Shown here: positions 13,292-19,970 of the stretch, in pieces
Layout of the letters: each line of letters begins with the position of its first letter
Position numbering within the stretch: the first letter of the stretch is position 1
Assembly: GCA_000432275.1 (NCBI GenBank)
Contig: HF995272.1
Location: forward strand, 1-21,989
Reading direction: 5' to 3'
DNA: 21,989 bases
Source: Proteobacteria bacterium CAG:495
GTDB lineage: Bacteria > Pseudomonadota > Alphaproteobacteria > RF32 > CAG-239
Made by a program: the position numbers and the translations under genes
The notes under the pieces: model-generated
The model's database searches: none
Told to the model about the DNA's origin: nothing
The model's input: only the letters and a program-made list of their open reading frames with translations

Positions 13292-16006
13292 ATGAACGAA
13301 CTTAAAGAAAAATCAGCTGCGATGACGCCGATGATGGCGCAGTATCTCCAAATCAAAAAAGAACATCAGGACTATCTGCTTTTCTACCGGATGGGAGACT
13401 TTTACGAACTGTTCTTGGACGATGCCGTTATAGCGTCCAAGGCCTTGGATATTGCCCTGACCAAACGGGGCAAACTGGACAGTCAGGACATTCCGATGTG
13501 CGGTGTTCCCTTTCATGCTTACGAAAGCTATCTGGCCAAACTCATCCGTCAGGGATATAAAGTTGCCATCTGCGAGCAGGTCGAGGACCCCAAAGAAGCT
13601 AAAAAACGCGGTGCCAAATCCGTCGTCAAACGTGAGGTCATCCGCCTGGTAACCGCCGGAACCCTGACTGAAGAACCTTTGTTGGACGCCAAGAAAAACA
13701 ACTTTTTGCTTACGCTGGCCAAAGTCAACGATACCTTAGGACTTTCTTGGCTGGACATTTCCACCGGCGATTTTTATTTGCAGGAGGTTGCGCTTAAGGC
13801 CAAGGATGAGGGCGTTGTTCTGGCCGGCATCCTGTCCCGCCTTAATCCGGTAGAAACCGTTATTTCCGACACTTACCTCCAAAATCCGCAGATATTTAAC
13901 GTCCTCAACGACTATCGTGACCAGCTTTCGGTTCTTCCCCAGGCGCGTTTTAACAGCGAAAATGCAAAAAAACGCCTGGAAACGGTTTTCAAGGTTGAGG
14001 CTGTCGAGGCTTTTGGAAACTTCACCCGCGCAGAGATTACCGCTGCCGGCGTATTGCTTGACTATGTCGAAAATACCCAAAAAGGAAAAATCCCGCTGAT
14101 TTCCAAACCGGTCAAGGTAACCGAAAGCCAGATTATGGAAATAGACGGCGCCACTCGGCGTTCGCTGGAACTGGTAGAAGCGTTGACCGGAGATAAAAAT
14201 TCCTGTCTGCTTGGAGTCATTGACCGCACCGTGACCGGTGCCGGCGGCCGTCTGCTGGCCTCCCGTGTATCTAATCCCCTGAAGGATATTGAAGGTATCA
14301 ACCGGCGTTTGGACAGTGTTGAATTTTTTACCCGTTTCAATCGTATCCGTCAGGAAGTCCGTGCAATTCTCAAGGCTTGTCCTGATATTGAAAGAGCCGT
14401 ATCCCGGCTCAGCCTCGGACGCGGCGGCCCTCGTGACCTTGCCAATATTAAGACGGCGCTGGCGGTTGTGCCGCAGTTGAAAAATCTGGTGATGAGCTTC
14501 AATCAAAACACTGACGAACAGATTTTGAGCGAGTTTCCCGATTCTCTGAAAACGGTTTTGAATAATCTGGGCGAACACAGCAATCTGGTGTCAACGTTGG
14601 AACAGGCGCTGGCTGAGGATTTGCCTCTGCTGGCACGTGACGGCGGTTTTATCCGTGAAGGTTTTTATCCGCCGCTGGATGAAATAAAGCTGCTTAAAAA
14701 CGACAGCCATAAGATGATTGTCGAACTGCAAAACAAGTATGCCGAAGCCACCGGGATATCCAATCTCAAAATCAAATATAACAATGTCATCGGCTATTTT
14801 ATCGAAGTGCAGAGCAAATTTGCGCCGGAGATGCTGGAGAACAAAGACTTTATTCATCGGCAATCGGTGTTGAACGCCACGCGTTTTACCACAGTGGAGC
14901 TGACCGAACTTGAAAACAAGATTCGCGGAGCCGCCGACAAGGCTTTGGCTATGGAGCTGGAGATGTTTGACAACCTGGTCAAAGATGTCCGTCTGGCGTC
15001 CGAGGATATTTCGCGCACGGCCAAAGCCATGGCCGAACTTGACGTTTCCTCCGCTTTGGCGGATCTTGCCGTGGAGAAAAACTATTGCCGACCGCAGATT
15101 GACGACAGCCTTGTTTTTGACGTCAAGGAAGGGCGGCATCCGGTTGTTGAAAATGCGATATCCAAAGAAAACGCGGGGGCGTTCGTCGGCAACAACTGCC
15201 AACTGGACGACGCTCACGGCCGGTTGTGGCTTCTGACCGGTCCCAATATGGCAGGTAAATCGACGTTTCTCCGCCAAAACGCCATTATTGCCATTATGGC
15301 GCAAATGGGCTCTTTTGTTCCTTGTGCATCTGCCCATATCGGCGTAATAGACAAGATTTTTTCCCGTGTCGGCGCTTCGGACGATTTGGCGCGCGGCCGC
15401 TCCACCTTTATGGTTGAAATGGTTGAAACTGCAAGCATCTTAAATCAGGCGGACGAGCGTTCGTTTGTAATTTTGGATGAAATCGGCCGCGGCACCGCAA
15501 CGTTTGACGGCTTGTCAATCGCCTGGGCGGTGGTAGAACACTTGCACGAACTAAACAAATGTCGGGCCTTGTTTGCCACCCATTATCACGAATTGACCGC
15601 GTTGACCTCAAAATTGCCTTTAATGACGCTCCATTGTATGAAAATAAAGGAGTTTAACGACGAAGTCATTTTTCTGCATGAGGTGATTGACGGTGCTGCC
15701 GATCGTTCTTACGGCATTCATGTCGCCAAGCTCGCAGGTTTGCCCAGAACGGTTGTCAAACGGGCGGAGCAGGTGCTCGAAACGCTCGAACGCGAGGGCA
15801 AAAGCCAATCGGTTTCGCAGCTTGCGGAAGACTTGCCGCTTTTTGCCGCAGTCCGCAGCAAGGATGAGCCCGCTGCGCAACAGATTGTTCCGGCAATGGA
15901 AGCGCTGAAAGAACTTAACCCAGACAACCTCACCCCGCGTGAGGCTCTGGATAAGCTCTATGAACTTAAAAATCTGGCGGAAGAAAGTCTTAAAGATGCC
16001 GTTTGA
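13292..16006 (+). CDS. mutS: DNA mismatch repair ATPase MutS
   Basis: Cytosolic mismatch sensor that binds mispaired DNA and recruits MutL. The 904-aa protein has the N-terminal mismatch-recognition domain with the diagnostic F-Y-E in RMGDFYELF near residue 35, the connector, lever and clamp domains, and the C-terminal ABC-type ATPase with Walker A GPNMAGKST at about 649-657, Walker B in FVILDEIGRGT at about 725-735 and the ATHYHELT segment. Length fits alphaproteobacterial MutS, slightly longer than E. coli (853). ATG 13292 is used; an internal ATG (MTPMMAQY, residue 11) is possible, because the ribosome site (TTGAGAT) is weak. The last 11 nt overlap the NUDIX gene. Confidence 0.97.
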   Translation: MNELKEKSAAMTPMMAQYLQIKKEHQDYLLFYRMGDFYELFLDDAVIASKALDIALTKRGKLDSQDIPMCGVPFHAYESYLAKLIRQGYKVAICEQVEDPKEAKKRGAKSVVKREVIRLVTAGTLTEEPLLDAKKNNFLLTLAKVNDTLGLSWLDISTGDFYLQEVALKAKDEGVVLAGILSRLNPVETVISDTYLQNPQIFNVLNDYRDQLSVLPQARFNSENAKKRLETVFKVEAVEAFGNFTRAEITAAGVLLDYVENTQKGKIPLISKPVKVTESQIMEIDGATRRSLELVEALTGDKNSCLLGVIDRTVTGAGGRLLASRVSNPLKDIEGINRRLDSVEFFTRFNRIRQEVRAILKACPDIERAVSRLSLGRGGPRDLANIKTALAVVPQLKNLVMSFNQNTDEQILSEFPDSLKTVLNNLGEHSNLVSTLEQALAEDLPLLARDGGFIREGFYPPLDEIKLLKNDSHKMIVELQNKYAEATGISNLKIKYNNVIGYFIEVQSKFAPEMLENKDFIHRQSVLNATRFTTVELTELENKIRGAADKALAMELEMFDNLVKDVRLASEDISRTAKAMAELDVSSALADLAVEKNYCRPQIDDSLVFDVKEGRHPVVENAISKENAGAFVGNNCQLDDAHGRLWLLTGPNMAGKSTFLRQNAIIAIMAQMGSFVPCASAHIGVIDKIFSRVGASDDLARGRSTFMVEMVETASILNQADERSFVILDEIGRGTATFDGLSIAWAVVEHLHELNKCRALFATHYHELTALTSKLPLMTLHCMKIKEFNDEVIFLHEVIDGAADRSYGIHVAKLAGLPRTVVKRAEQVLETLEREGKSQSVSQLAEDLPLFAAVRSKDEPAAQQIVPAMEALKELNPDNLTPREALDKLYELKNLAEESLKDAV

Positions 16007-16424
16007 CGCTTCCCGCATCCGTCCTTTGGCCGTTGCCCTTGTCCGCCGTGCGGATGGGGCTGTTTTGGCCGTAAAGTGTTATGACAAGGTTAAACGGGAA
16101 TATTTTTATCGGGCTTTGGGCGGCGGCATTGAGTTTGGCGAACGGGCCGAACAGGCGTTGAGACGCGAGTTTCGGGAGGAACTCGGCGTTGAGCTGGCAA
16201 AGGTGCGGAATCTTGGCGCGGTTGAAAATATTTTTACCTATAACGGAAAATCAGGCCACGAGATTGTTTTTGTTATGTCCGCCGAACTTGAGGATAAAAA
16301 CATCTATGCGCAAGATGCCGTGCCTTTTATTGAAAAAAACGCGCGTGCGCCCTATGCCGAATGGGTTGAGATTTCGCCGCAAACCCGCATTTATCCCGAG
16401 CAGATAAAAGAATTCATTTTTTAA
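15996..16424 (+). CDS. NUDIX hydrolase
   Basis: A 142-aa NUDIX-fold pyrophosphohydrolase. The Nudix box fits at residues 43-65 (G-x5-E-x7-REFREELGV), carrying the metal-binding glutamates E58, E61 and E62. The substrate, a nucleotide or other nucleoside diphosphate derivative, cannot be read from sequence. ATG 15996 lies inside the end of mutS (11-nt overlap) and is preferred over a much earlier in-frame start, which would overlap mutS by 68 nt with a sequence of poor quality. The overlap suggests co-translation with MutS. Several such enzymes clean damaged nucleotides, so a mutation-avoidance role is tempting but not shown. A weak hairpin follows at 16471-16490. Confidence 0.88.
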   Translation: MPFDASRIRPLAVALVRRADGAVLAVKCYDKVKREYFYRALGGGIEFGERAEQALRREFREELGVELAKVRNLGAVENIFTYNGKSGHEIVFVMSAELEDKNIYAQDAVPFIEKNARAPYAEWVEISPQTRIYPEQIKEFIF

Positions 16425-16470
16425 TTGATGGTGAATAAGAGATAAATTAAGCTAAAACATAGTGTTAGTG

Positions 16471-16490
16471 AGCGGTATAATAATACCGTT
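16471..16490 (+). terminator. Weak hairpin after the mutS operon
   Basis: CGGTAT (16473-16478) pairs with ATACCG (16483-16488) with an AATA loop, and the flanking bases A-T and G-T can extend it to 8 bp. Only a weak T-rich stretch follows, so termination may be partial. It may also be an operator. Confidence 0.35.
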
Positions 16491-16524
16491 ATTTATGTTG
16501 TTGAAAAATAATGAAATTTTATTG

Positions 16525-16552
16525 TTGACAATACATTTATTTCCTGTATATT
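16525..16552 (+). promoter_or_regulatory. Promoter of the rplM-rpsI operon
   Basis: A perfect TTGACA (16525-16530), a 16-nt spacer, and TATATT (16547-16552), with a predicted start near 16559. This gives a leader of about 34 nt with AGAGAG before the rplM ATG. Confidence 0.75.
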
Positions 16553-16592
16553 CCAACACGAAATTATAACCTTCTTTTTAAAGAGAGATACT

Positions 16593-17060
16593 ATGAACAC
16601 AACATATGCAACAAAGCCCTCTGACATTGAGAGAAAATGGTATGTGGTTGACGCACAGGGTGTTGTTCTGGGTCGTCTGTCTGCCGAAATCGCAAAGATT
16701 CTTCGCGGCAAACATAAACCGAACTTCGTTCCCAACATCGACTGCGGCGACTATGTCGTTGTTATCAATGCTGATAAAGTTAAATTGACCGGCAAAAAAC
16801 TGACCGATAAAAAATATTTCAAACATACCGGTTGGATTGGTGGCATCAAGGAAACCACGCCTGCTAAAATCTTGGCCGGTCGTTTCCCTGAAAGAGTTAT
16901 CGTCAAAGCTGTTGAACGTATGATTTCCCGCAATCCGATGGGCCGTCAGCAGATGACCAAATTAAAAGTTTATGCCGGTGAAAATCACCCGCATACAGCT
17001 CAGAACCCCGAAGTTCTGGATATCGCATCCAAGAACCCGAAGAATAAAAGGAGCGCATAA
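16593..17060 (+). CDS. rplM: 50S ribosomal protein L13
   Basis: A 155-aa protein of the large ribosomal subunit. Typical features are the WYVVDAQGVVLGRLSAEIAKILRG-type start, the DCGDYVVVINADKVKLTGKK segment, KYFKHTGWIGG, the FPERVIVKAVERM helix and the PMGRQQMTKLKVYAG stretch. Length is close to E. coli L13 (142 aa) with a slightly longer C-terminus, as in other alphaproteobacteria. It is followed 2 nt later by rpsI in the classic L13-S9 operon, driven by the strong promoter at 16525-16552. Confidence 0.98.
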   Translation: MNTTYATKPSDIERKWYVVDAQGVVLGRLSAEIAKILRGKHKPNFVPNIDCGDYVVVINADKVKLTGKKLTDKKYFKHTGWIGGIKETTPAKILAGRFPERVIVKAVERMISRNPMGRQQMTKLKVYAGENHPHTAQNPEVLDIASKNPKNKRSA

Positions 17061-17062
17061 TA

Positions 17063-17557
17063 ATGGCTGAAAAAATCGAATCATTAAAAGATATCAAAAG
17101 CGCATCTGTAAAAGCTGCTGCCTCTGCTTCTTCTTCTGAAGCTGTTGTTCGCAAGGCCAAGAAAGACAAATTCGGTCGTTCTTATGCTACAGGTAAAAGA
17201 AAAGACGCCGTTGCCCGCGTATGGATTAAGCCGGGTAAAGGCAACATCACCATTAATGAAAAGTCAATTGACCAGTACTTTGCTCGTCCGGTTTTGAAAA
17301 TGATTATCAATCAGCCGTTCGAAGTAGCAAACCGCGTTAATGAATTTGACGTAATCTGCACTGTTAAAGGCGGTGGTTTGTCTGGTCAGGCTGGTGCTAT
17401 CAAACACGGTATTTCCAAAGCTCTGAATGAGTTTGAACCGGAATTGCGTGCCGTTCTGAAAAAAGCCGGCTTCCTGACTCGTGATGACCGTGTTGTTGAA
17501 CGTAAGAAATACGGTAGAGCAAAAGCTCGTCGTTCTTATCAGTTCTCCAAACGTTAA
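17063..17557 (+). CDS. rpsI: 30S ribosomal protein S9
   Basis: A 164-aa protein of the small ribosomal subunit. The conserved S9 body starts at about residue 40 (SYATGKRKDAVARVWIKPG) and ends in the basic tail KKYGRAKARRSYQFSKR that reaches the P-site tRNA. The N-terminal 35-40 residues (MAEKIESLKDIKSASVKAA, then Ser/Ala-rich) are an extension absent from the 130-aa E. coli protein but common in alphaproteobacteria. AAGGAGC in the end of rplM serves as ribosome site. A strong terminator (17586-17612) closes the operon. Confidence 0.98.
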   Translation: MAEKIESLKDIKSASVKAAASASSSEAVVRKAKKDKFGRSYATGKRKDAVARVWIKPGKGNITINEKSIDQYFARPVLKMIINQPFEVANRVNEFDVICTVKGGGLSGQAGAIKHGISKALNEFEPELRAVLKKAGFLTRDDRVVERKKYGRAKARRSYQFSKR

Positions 17558-17585
17558 TCATTGCATTTTCGTTCGAAGAAAAATC

Positions 17586-17612
17586 AAGGGCTGCGGTTGC
17601 AGCCCTTTTTTT
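17586..17612 (+). terminator. Intrinsic terminator of the rplM-rpsI operon
   Basis: AAGGGCTGC (17586-17594) pairs perfectly with GCAGCCCTT (17599-17607) with a GGTT loop, followed by a T-run (17606-17612). Confidence 0.93.
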
Positions 17613-17626
17613 ATCTTTCTGTTCGT

Positions 17627-17654
17627 TTGCTTTTTTCTCAATTCAACGTATAAT
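17627..17654 (+). promoter_or_regulatory. Promoter of the P-loop kinase-like gene
   Basis: TTGCTT (17627-17632), a 16-nt spacer, and a consensus TATAAT (17649-17654), starting just behind the rpsI terminator. The predicted start near 17661 leaves a short leader of about 16 nt with a CGGAGGTG ribosome site. Confidence 0.6.
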
Positions 17655-17676
17655 TTGTTAGTAACGGAGGTGTCTA

Positions 17677-18162
17677 ATGGCGGCCATACATTTGATAGTC
17701 GGCTTTATGGGGTTTGGCAAAACCACCCTGGCCAAAAAATTGGAAAAAGAATTGCCCGCGGTTCGTTTTACCCACGATGAATTTATGCGCAGCCTCTATG
17801 GTCGCAATCTTCCCGAACCTGAGTTTCGCAGCGCCGCTCAAAAGGTGGATGATTTAATCTGGAGCCTGGCAGCGCAAGTCGTGGCTGCCGGTGTGGATGT
17901 TGTTCTCGATTATGGTTTTTGGTCAAAAGAAGACCGTCGCCAGGCCTATGAAAAAGCTTCCCGCCTCACCGGAGACATTGTCTTTCATCAGCTGAACTGC
18001 AACGAAAATACTGCCCGCAAACGTGTGCTGGAGCGCAGCCGGACAGATGAAAACGAACTTTTTATTGATGAAAATTGCTTTAACCTGCTGTTGCAGAACT
18101 ATGAACCCATAACAGCCGATGAGCATTATAATGTAATCAGCCGCCGGCAGTCTGAAATATAA
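17677..18162 (+). CDS. P-loop NTPase, small-molecule kinase-like (AAA_33/zeta-toxin-like)
   Basis: A 161-aa soluble P-loop protein. Walker A is GFMGFGKTT at residues 9-17. The first strand, THDEFMRSLYG, and VVLDYGFWSKEDRR in the Walker B region resemble the AAA_33 and zeta-toxin/chloramphenicol-phosphotransferase group, where the Asp and Arg residues bind substrate and phosphate. A lid-like helix with ARKRVLERSR follows. Known members phosphorylate antibiotics, nucleotides, RNA ends or UDP-sugars; the substrate here is unknown. There is no antitoxin gene next to it, so a toxin-antitoxin role is unlikely. GGAGG lies 7 nt before the ATG. It is convergent with the CoA-transferase operon, 13 nt away, with no clear hairpin between. 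Confidence 0.8.
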   Translation: MAAIHLIVGFMGFGKTTLAKKLEKELPAVRFTHDEFMRSLYGRNLPEPEFRSAAQKVDDLIWSLAAQVVAAGVDVVLDYGFWSKEDRRQAYEKASRLTGDIVFHQLNCNENTARKRVLERSRTDENELFIDENCFNLLLQNYEPITADEHYNVISRRQSEI

Positions 18163-18175
18163 AAAAGGTCTTTTC

Positions 18176-18841
18176 TTAAACCGCTTTCTGAACCAGATTG
18201 TCCGGAATAATCAGCTCTGCGTCGGTTGCGTTGATAACGTCTTCCAGCGAAAACAGCGGATTAATTTCTTTTAGGACCAATCCGTCTTTGGTAACTTCAA
18301 TAACCGCGCGCTCGGTAACAATGAGGTCAACTTCGTTTGCCGCGGTTAAGGGCAGGGTGCAGCGTTTGACGATTCGGGGCTGCCCTTTGTTGGTGTGTTC
18401 CATGGCGATAATCACTCTTTTGGCGCCGACGACCAAATCCATAGCGCCGCCCATGCCGGGAACAAATACTCCCGGAACCATCCAGTTCGCCAGATTTCCC
18501 TGCTGGTCAACCTGTAAAGCGCCCAATACCGTAGCGTCAACATGGCCGCCGCGTATCATGGCAAAAGACAATTGGCTGTCAAAAAATGCCGCTCCGGTTT
18601 TAGTGGTTACCGCAATTCCGCCGGCATTGGTAATTTTAGGATTCTCTCCGGCAGCCAAATCGCGGTGTCCCACGCCGAGCAGCCCGTTTTCGGATTGAAA
18701 GACCACATGCAGATGCGGGGGCAAATGGTTGGCCACTTCCGTCGGCAGCCCGATTCCCAGGGTAATAACATCACCTTCGCTGAATTCCTGAGCAACCCGG
18801 CGGGCAATAATTTCGCGGCATTCTTCTTTAGAAAGAGTCAT
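18176..18841 (-). CDS. atoA: 3-oxoacid CoA-transferase subunit B
   Basis: A 221-aa beta subunit of a short-chain CoA-transferase, which moves CoA between acyl-CoA and a 3-oxoacid or acetate; cytosolic. It has the family start (IIARRVAQEFSEGDVITLGIGLPT) and the active-site SENG motif with catalytic Glu51, then the GGHVDATVLGALQVD and MGGAMDLVVGAK segments. ScoB and AtoA cannot be told apart by eye; the substrate may be acetoacetate, acetate or butyrate. AGAGG lies before the ATG, in the 9-nt gap behind subunit A. With subunit A it suggests use of acetoacetate or short-chain fatty acids. Confidence 0.95.
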   Translation of the reverse strand: MTLSKEECREIIARRVAQEFSEGDVITLGIGLPTEVANHLPPHLHVVFQSENGLLGVGHRDLAAGENPKITNAGGIAVTTKTGAAFFDSQLSFAMIRGGHVDATVLGALQVDQQGNLANWMVPGVFVPGMGGAMDLVVGAKRVIIAMEHTNKGQPRIVKRCTLPLTAANEVDLIVTERAVIEVTKDGLVLKEINPLFSLEDVINATDAELIIPDNLVQKAV

Positions 18842-18850
18842 CTCATACCT

Positions 18851-19495
18851 CTATGATGCAATGTAATCAACAAAAATACCCGGAATAGTCACCTCGTTCG
18901 GGTTCAGCGGCTCATCGCTGATTTCTTCCGCTTCGACAATCACCGTCTCGGCGGCGGTAGCCATAACCGGGTTAAAGTTGCGGGTCGTGCCTTCCAAAAA
19001 GGCATTGCCGAATTTATCGATTTTGGTGGCGTAAATCAAAGCAAAATCTGCCCGCAGCGGTTTTTCAAACAAATATTTCCGTCCGTCGATTTCCATAATT
19101 TGTTTGCCTTGTTCAACGATAGTGCCCACGCCGGTCGGTGTCAAAAAACCGCCCAGCCCGGCGCCGCCGGAGCGGATTCTCTCCACCAGCGTTCCCATCG
19201 GCACCAGTTCAACCTCAAGCTCTCCGGCATTCATCTGTCTGCCGGTTTCCGGATTGGTTCCGATATGCGCCACAATGGCTTTTTTGATTTGCTTGTTGAC
19301 AATCAGCTTTCCGCGGTCAAAATCCGGAGTTGACGTATCATTGGCAATCAGCGTCAGTCCGGAAGTGTTGTTTTTAACCAGTTCGTCAATCAGCTTGGCC
19401 GGCGTTCCGCAGCGCAGAAAACCACCAATCATCACCGACGAATTATTAGGAATAAGCTTACCCGCTTCCGCGGTCGATATAATTTTTTTAACCAA
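18851..19495 (-). CDS. atoD: 3-oxoacid CoA-transferase subunit A
   Basis: A 214-aa alpha subunit, partner of the gene 9 nt downstream. The family segments are present: VMIGGFLRCGTPAKLIDELV, TLIANDTS, HIGTNPETGRQM, GTLVERIRSGGAGLGGFLTPTG and KPLRADFALI. The start is a TTG at 19495: from there the first 26 residues align gap-free with AtoD, and AGGGA (19510-19506) lies 10 nt upstream. An earlier TTG at 19528 is rejected because a candidate -10, TATATT (19532-19527), overlaps it, which would put the transcription start near 19520. This operon diverges from the structured leader of the autotransporter gene. Confidence 0.94.
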   Translation of the reverse strand: MVKKIISTAEAGKLIPNNSSVMIGGFLRCGTPAKLIDELVKNNTSGLTLIANDTSTPDFDRGKLIVNKQIKKAIVAHIGTNPETGRQMNAGELEVELVPMGTLVERIRSGGAGLGGFLTPTGVGTIVEQGKQIMEIDGRKYLFEKPLRADFALIYATKIDKFGNAFLEGTTRNFNPVMATAAETVIVEAEEISDEPLNPNEVTIPGIFVDYIAS

Positions 19496-19606
19496 TATTT
19501 TTATATCCCTGTTTATTTCTTGGCGCAATATAACCTAAATTTTCAAAAAAGTCATCAATTTATTTTTTTCGCAATTTTTCCGTATAACAGGGATTATATT
19601 TCATCC

Positions 19607-19622
19607 TTAAGTGTTTATTAAC
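19607..19622 (+). promoter_or_regulatory. Perfect CtrA-type binding box
   Basis: TTAA, exactly 7 nt, then TTAAC (19607-19622) matches the consensus for the alphaproteobacterial cell-cycle regulator CtrA. It ends 10 nt before the -35 of the next promoter. The binding protein is not in this window, so regulation by CtrA is inferred. Confidence 0.5.
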
Positions 19623-19632
19623 CAAAAATGTC

Positions 19633-19661
19633 TTGACTCCCCGTAAATGAGAGTTTAGGCT
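19633..19661 (+). promoter_or_regulatory. Promoter of the structured leader and autotransporter
   Basis: TTGACT (19633-19638), an exact 17-nt spacer, and TAGGCT (19656-19661). The -10 is poor, which suits a promoter needing an activator. A GACTC (19635-19639), a GANTC methylation site of CcrM, overlaps the -35. The predicted start is near 19668. Confidence 0.5.
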
Positions 19662-19667
19662 CATACC

Positions 19668-19933
19668 CAGATACAGGAAAACTGTGTTTAGTACCCAAGA
19701 GGTACGGGGCTTTCAACGGCTCTGTATAGCATACGGTGTTAGGATATAACATCGTCAAATTGTTATCTGTATTTGCACAGAAGCAATAAATATATCCCCG
19801 ATTGTAGCAATATGGTCGGGGAGCTTTAAGTACATGTCCAGAAACTGTACTTGTACGGTTTTAAAAACTTAAAGAGTCATTTTATGCTATATGATTGTTG
19901 AACTCTCCGACCACCTCTTCAGGTGGTTTTTTT
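19668..19933 (+). ncRNA. Structured leader RNA, riboswitch- or attenuator-like, unknown class
   Basis: About 265 nt before the autotransporter. Hairpins in order: H1 19669-19676 with 19682-19689 (two G-U pairs); H2 GTACC 19691-19695 with GGTAC 19701-19705; H3 19734-19741 with 19747-19754 (8 bp, one G-U); H4 19759-19764 with 19782-19787 around CTGT/ACAG; H5 19795-19801 with 19816-19822; H6 CTTTAAGT 19824-19831 with ACTTAAAG 19867-19874; H7 around 19875-19896; then a terminator. An 11-bp alternative helix, 19813-19823 with 19903-19913 (one G-U), would break both H5 and the terminator. CCCCG at 19796-19800 has a second partner, CGGGG at 19705-19709. I know no class with this layout. It may also be a free-standing sRNA. 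Confidence 0.65.
19910..19933 (+). terminator. Intrinsic terminator inside the autotransporter leader
   Basis: ACCACCT (19910-19916) pairs perfectly with AGGTGGT (19921-19927) with a CTTC loop, followed by T7 (19927-19933). It lies 37 nt before the autotransporter ATG. Its 5' arm shares bases 19910-19913 with the long-range helix, so the two cannot coexist. An 8-bp palindrome, TAACGTTA, follows at about 19940-19947. Confidence 0.88.
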
Positions 19934-19970
19934 GTTTCCTAACGTTAAACAAATGAAGGAAGACTATCAT

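Noticed and set aside
17677..18162. Zeta-type toxin of a toxin-antitoxin pair
   Set aside because: It shares the P-loop fold, but no small antitoxin gene is adjacent, and the gene sits behind ribosomal protein genes in an ordinary context.
19668..19933. Known riboswitch class, group I/II intron or retron RNA
   Set aside because: No B12 box, TPP, glycine, T-box or c-di-GMP consensus, no intron core motifs and no reverse transcriptase nearby.
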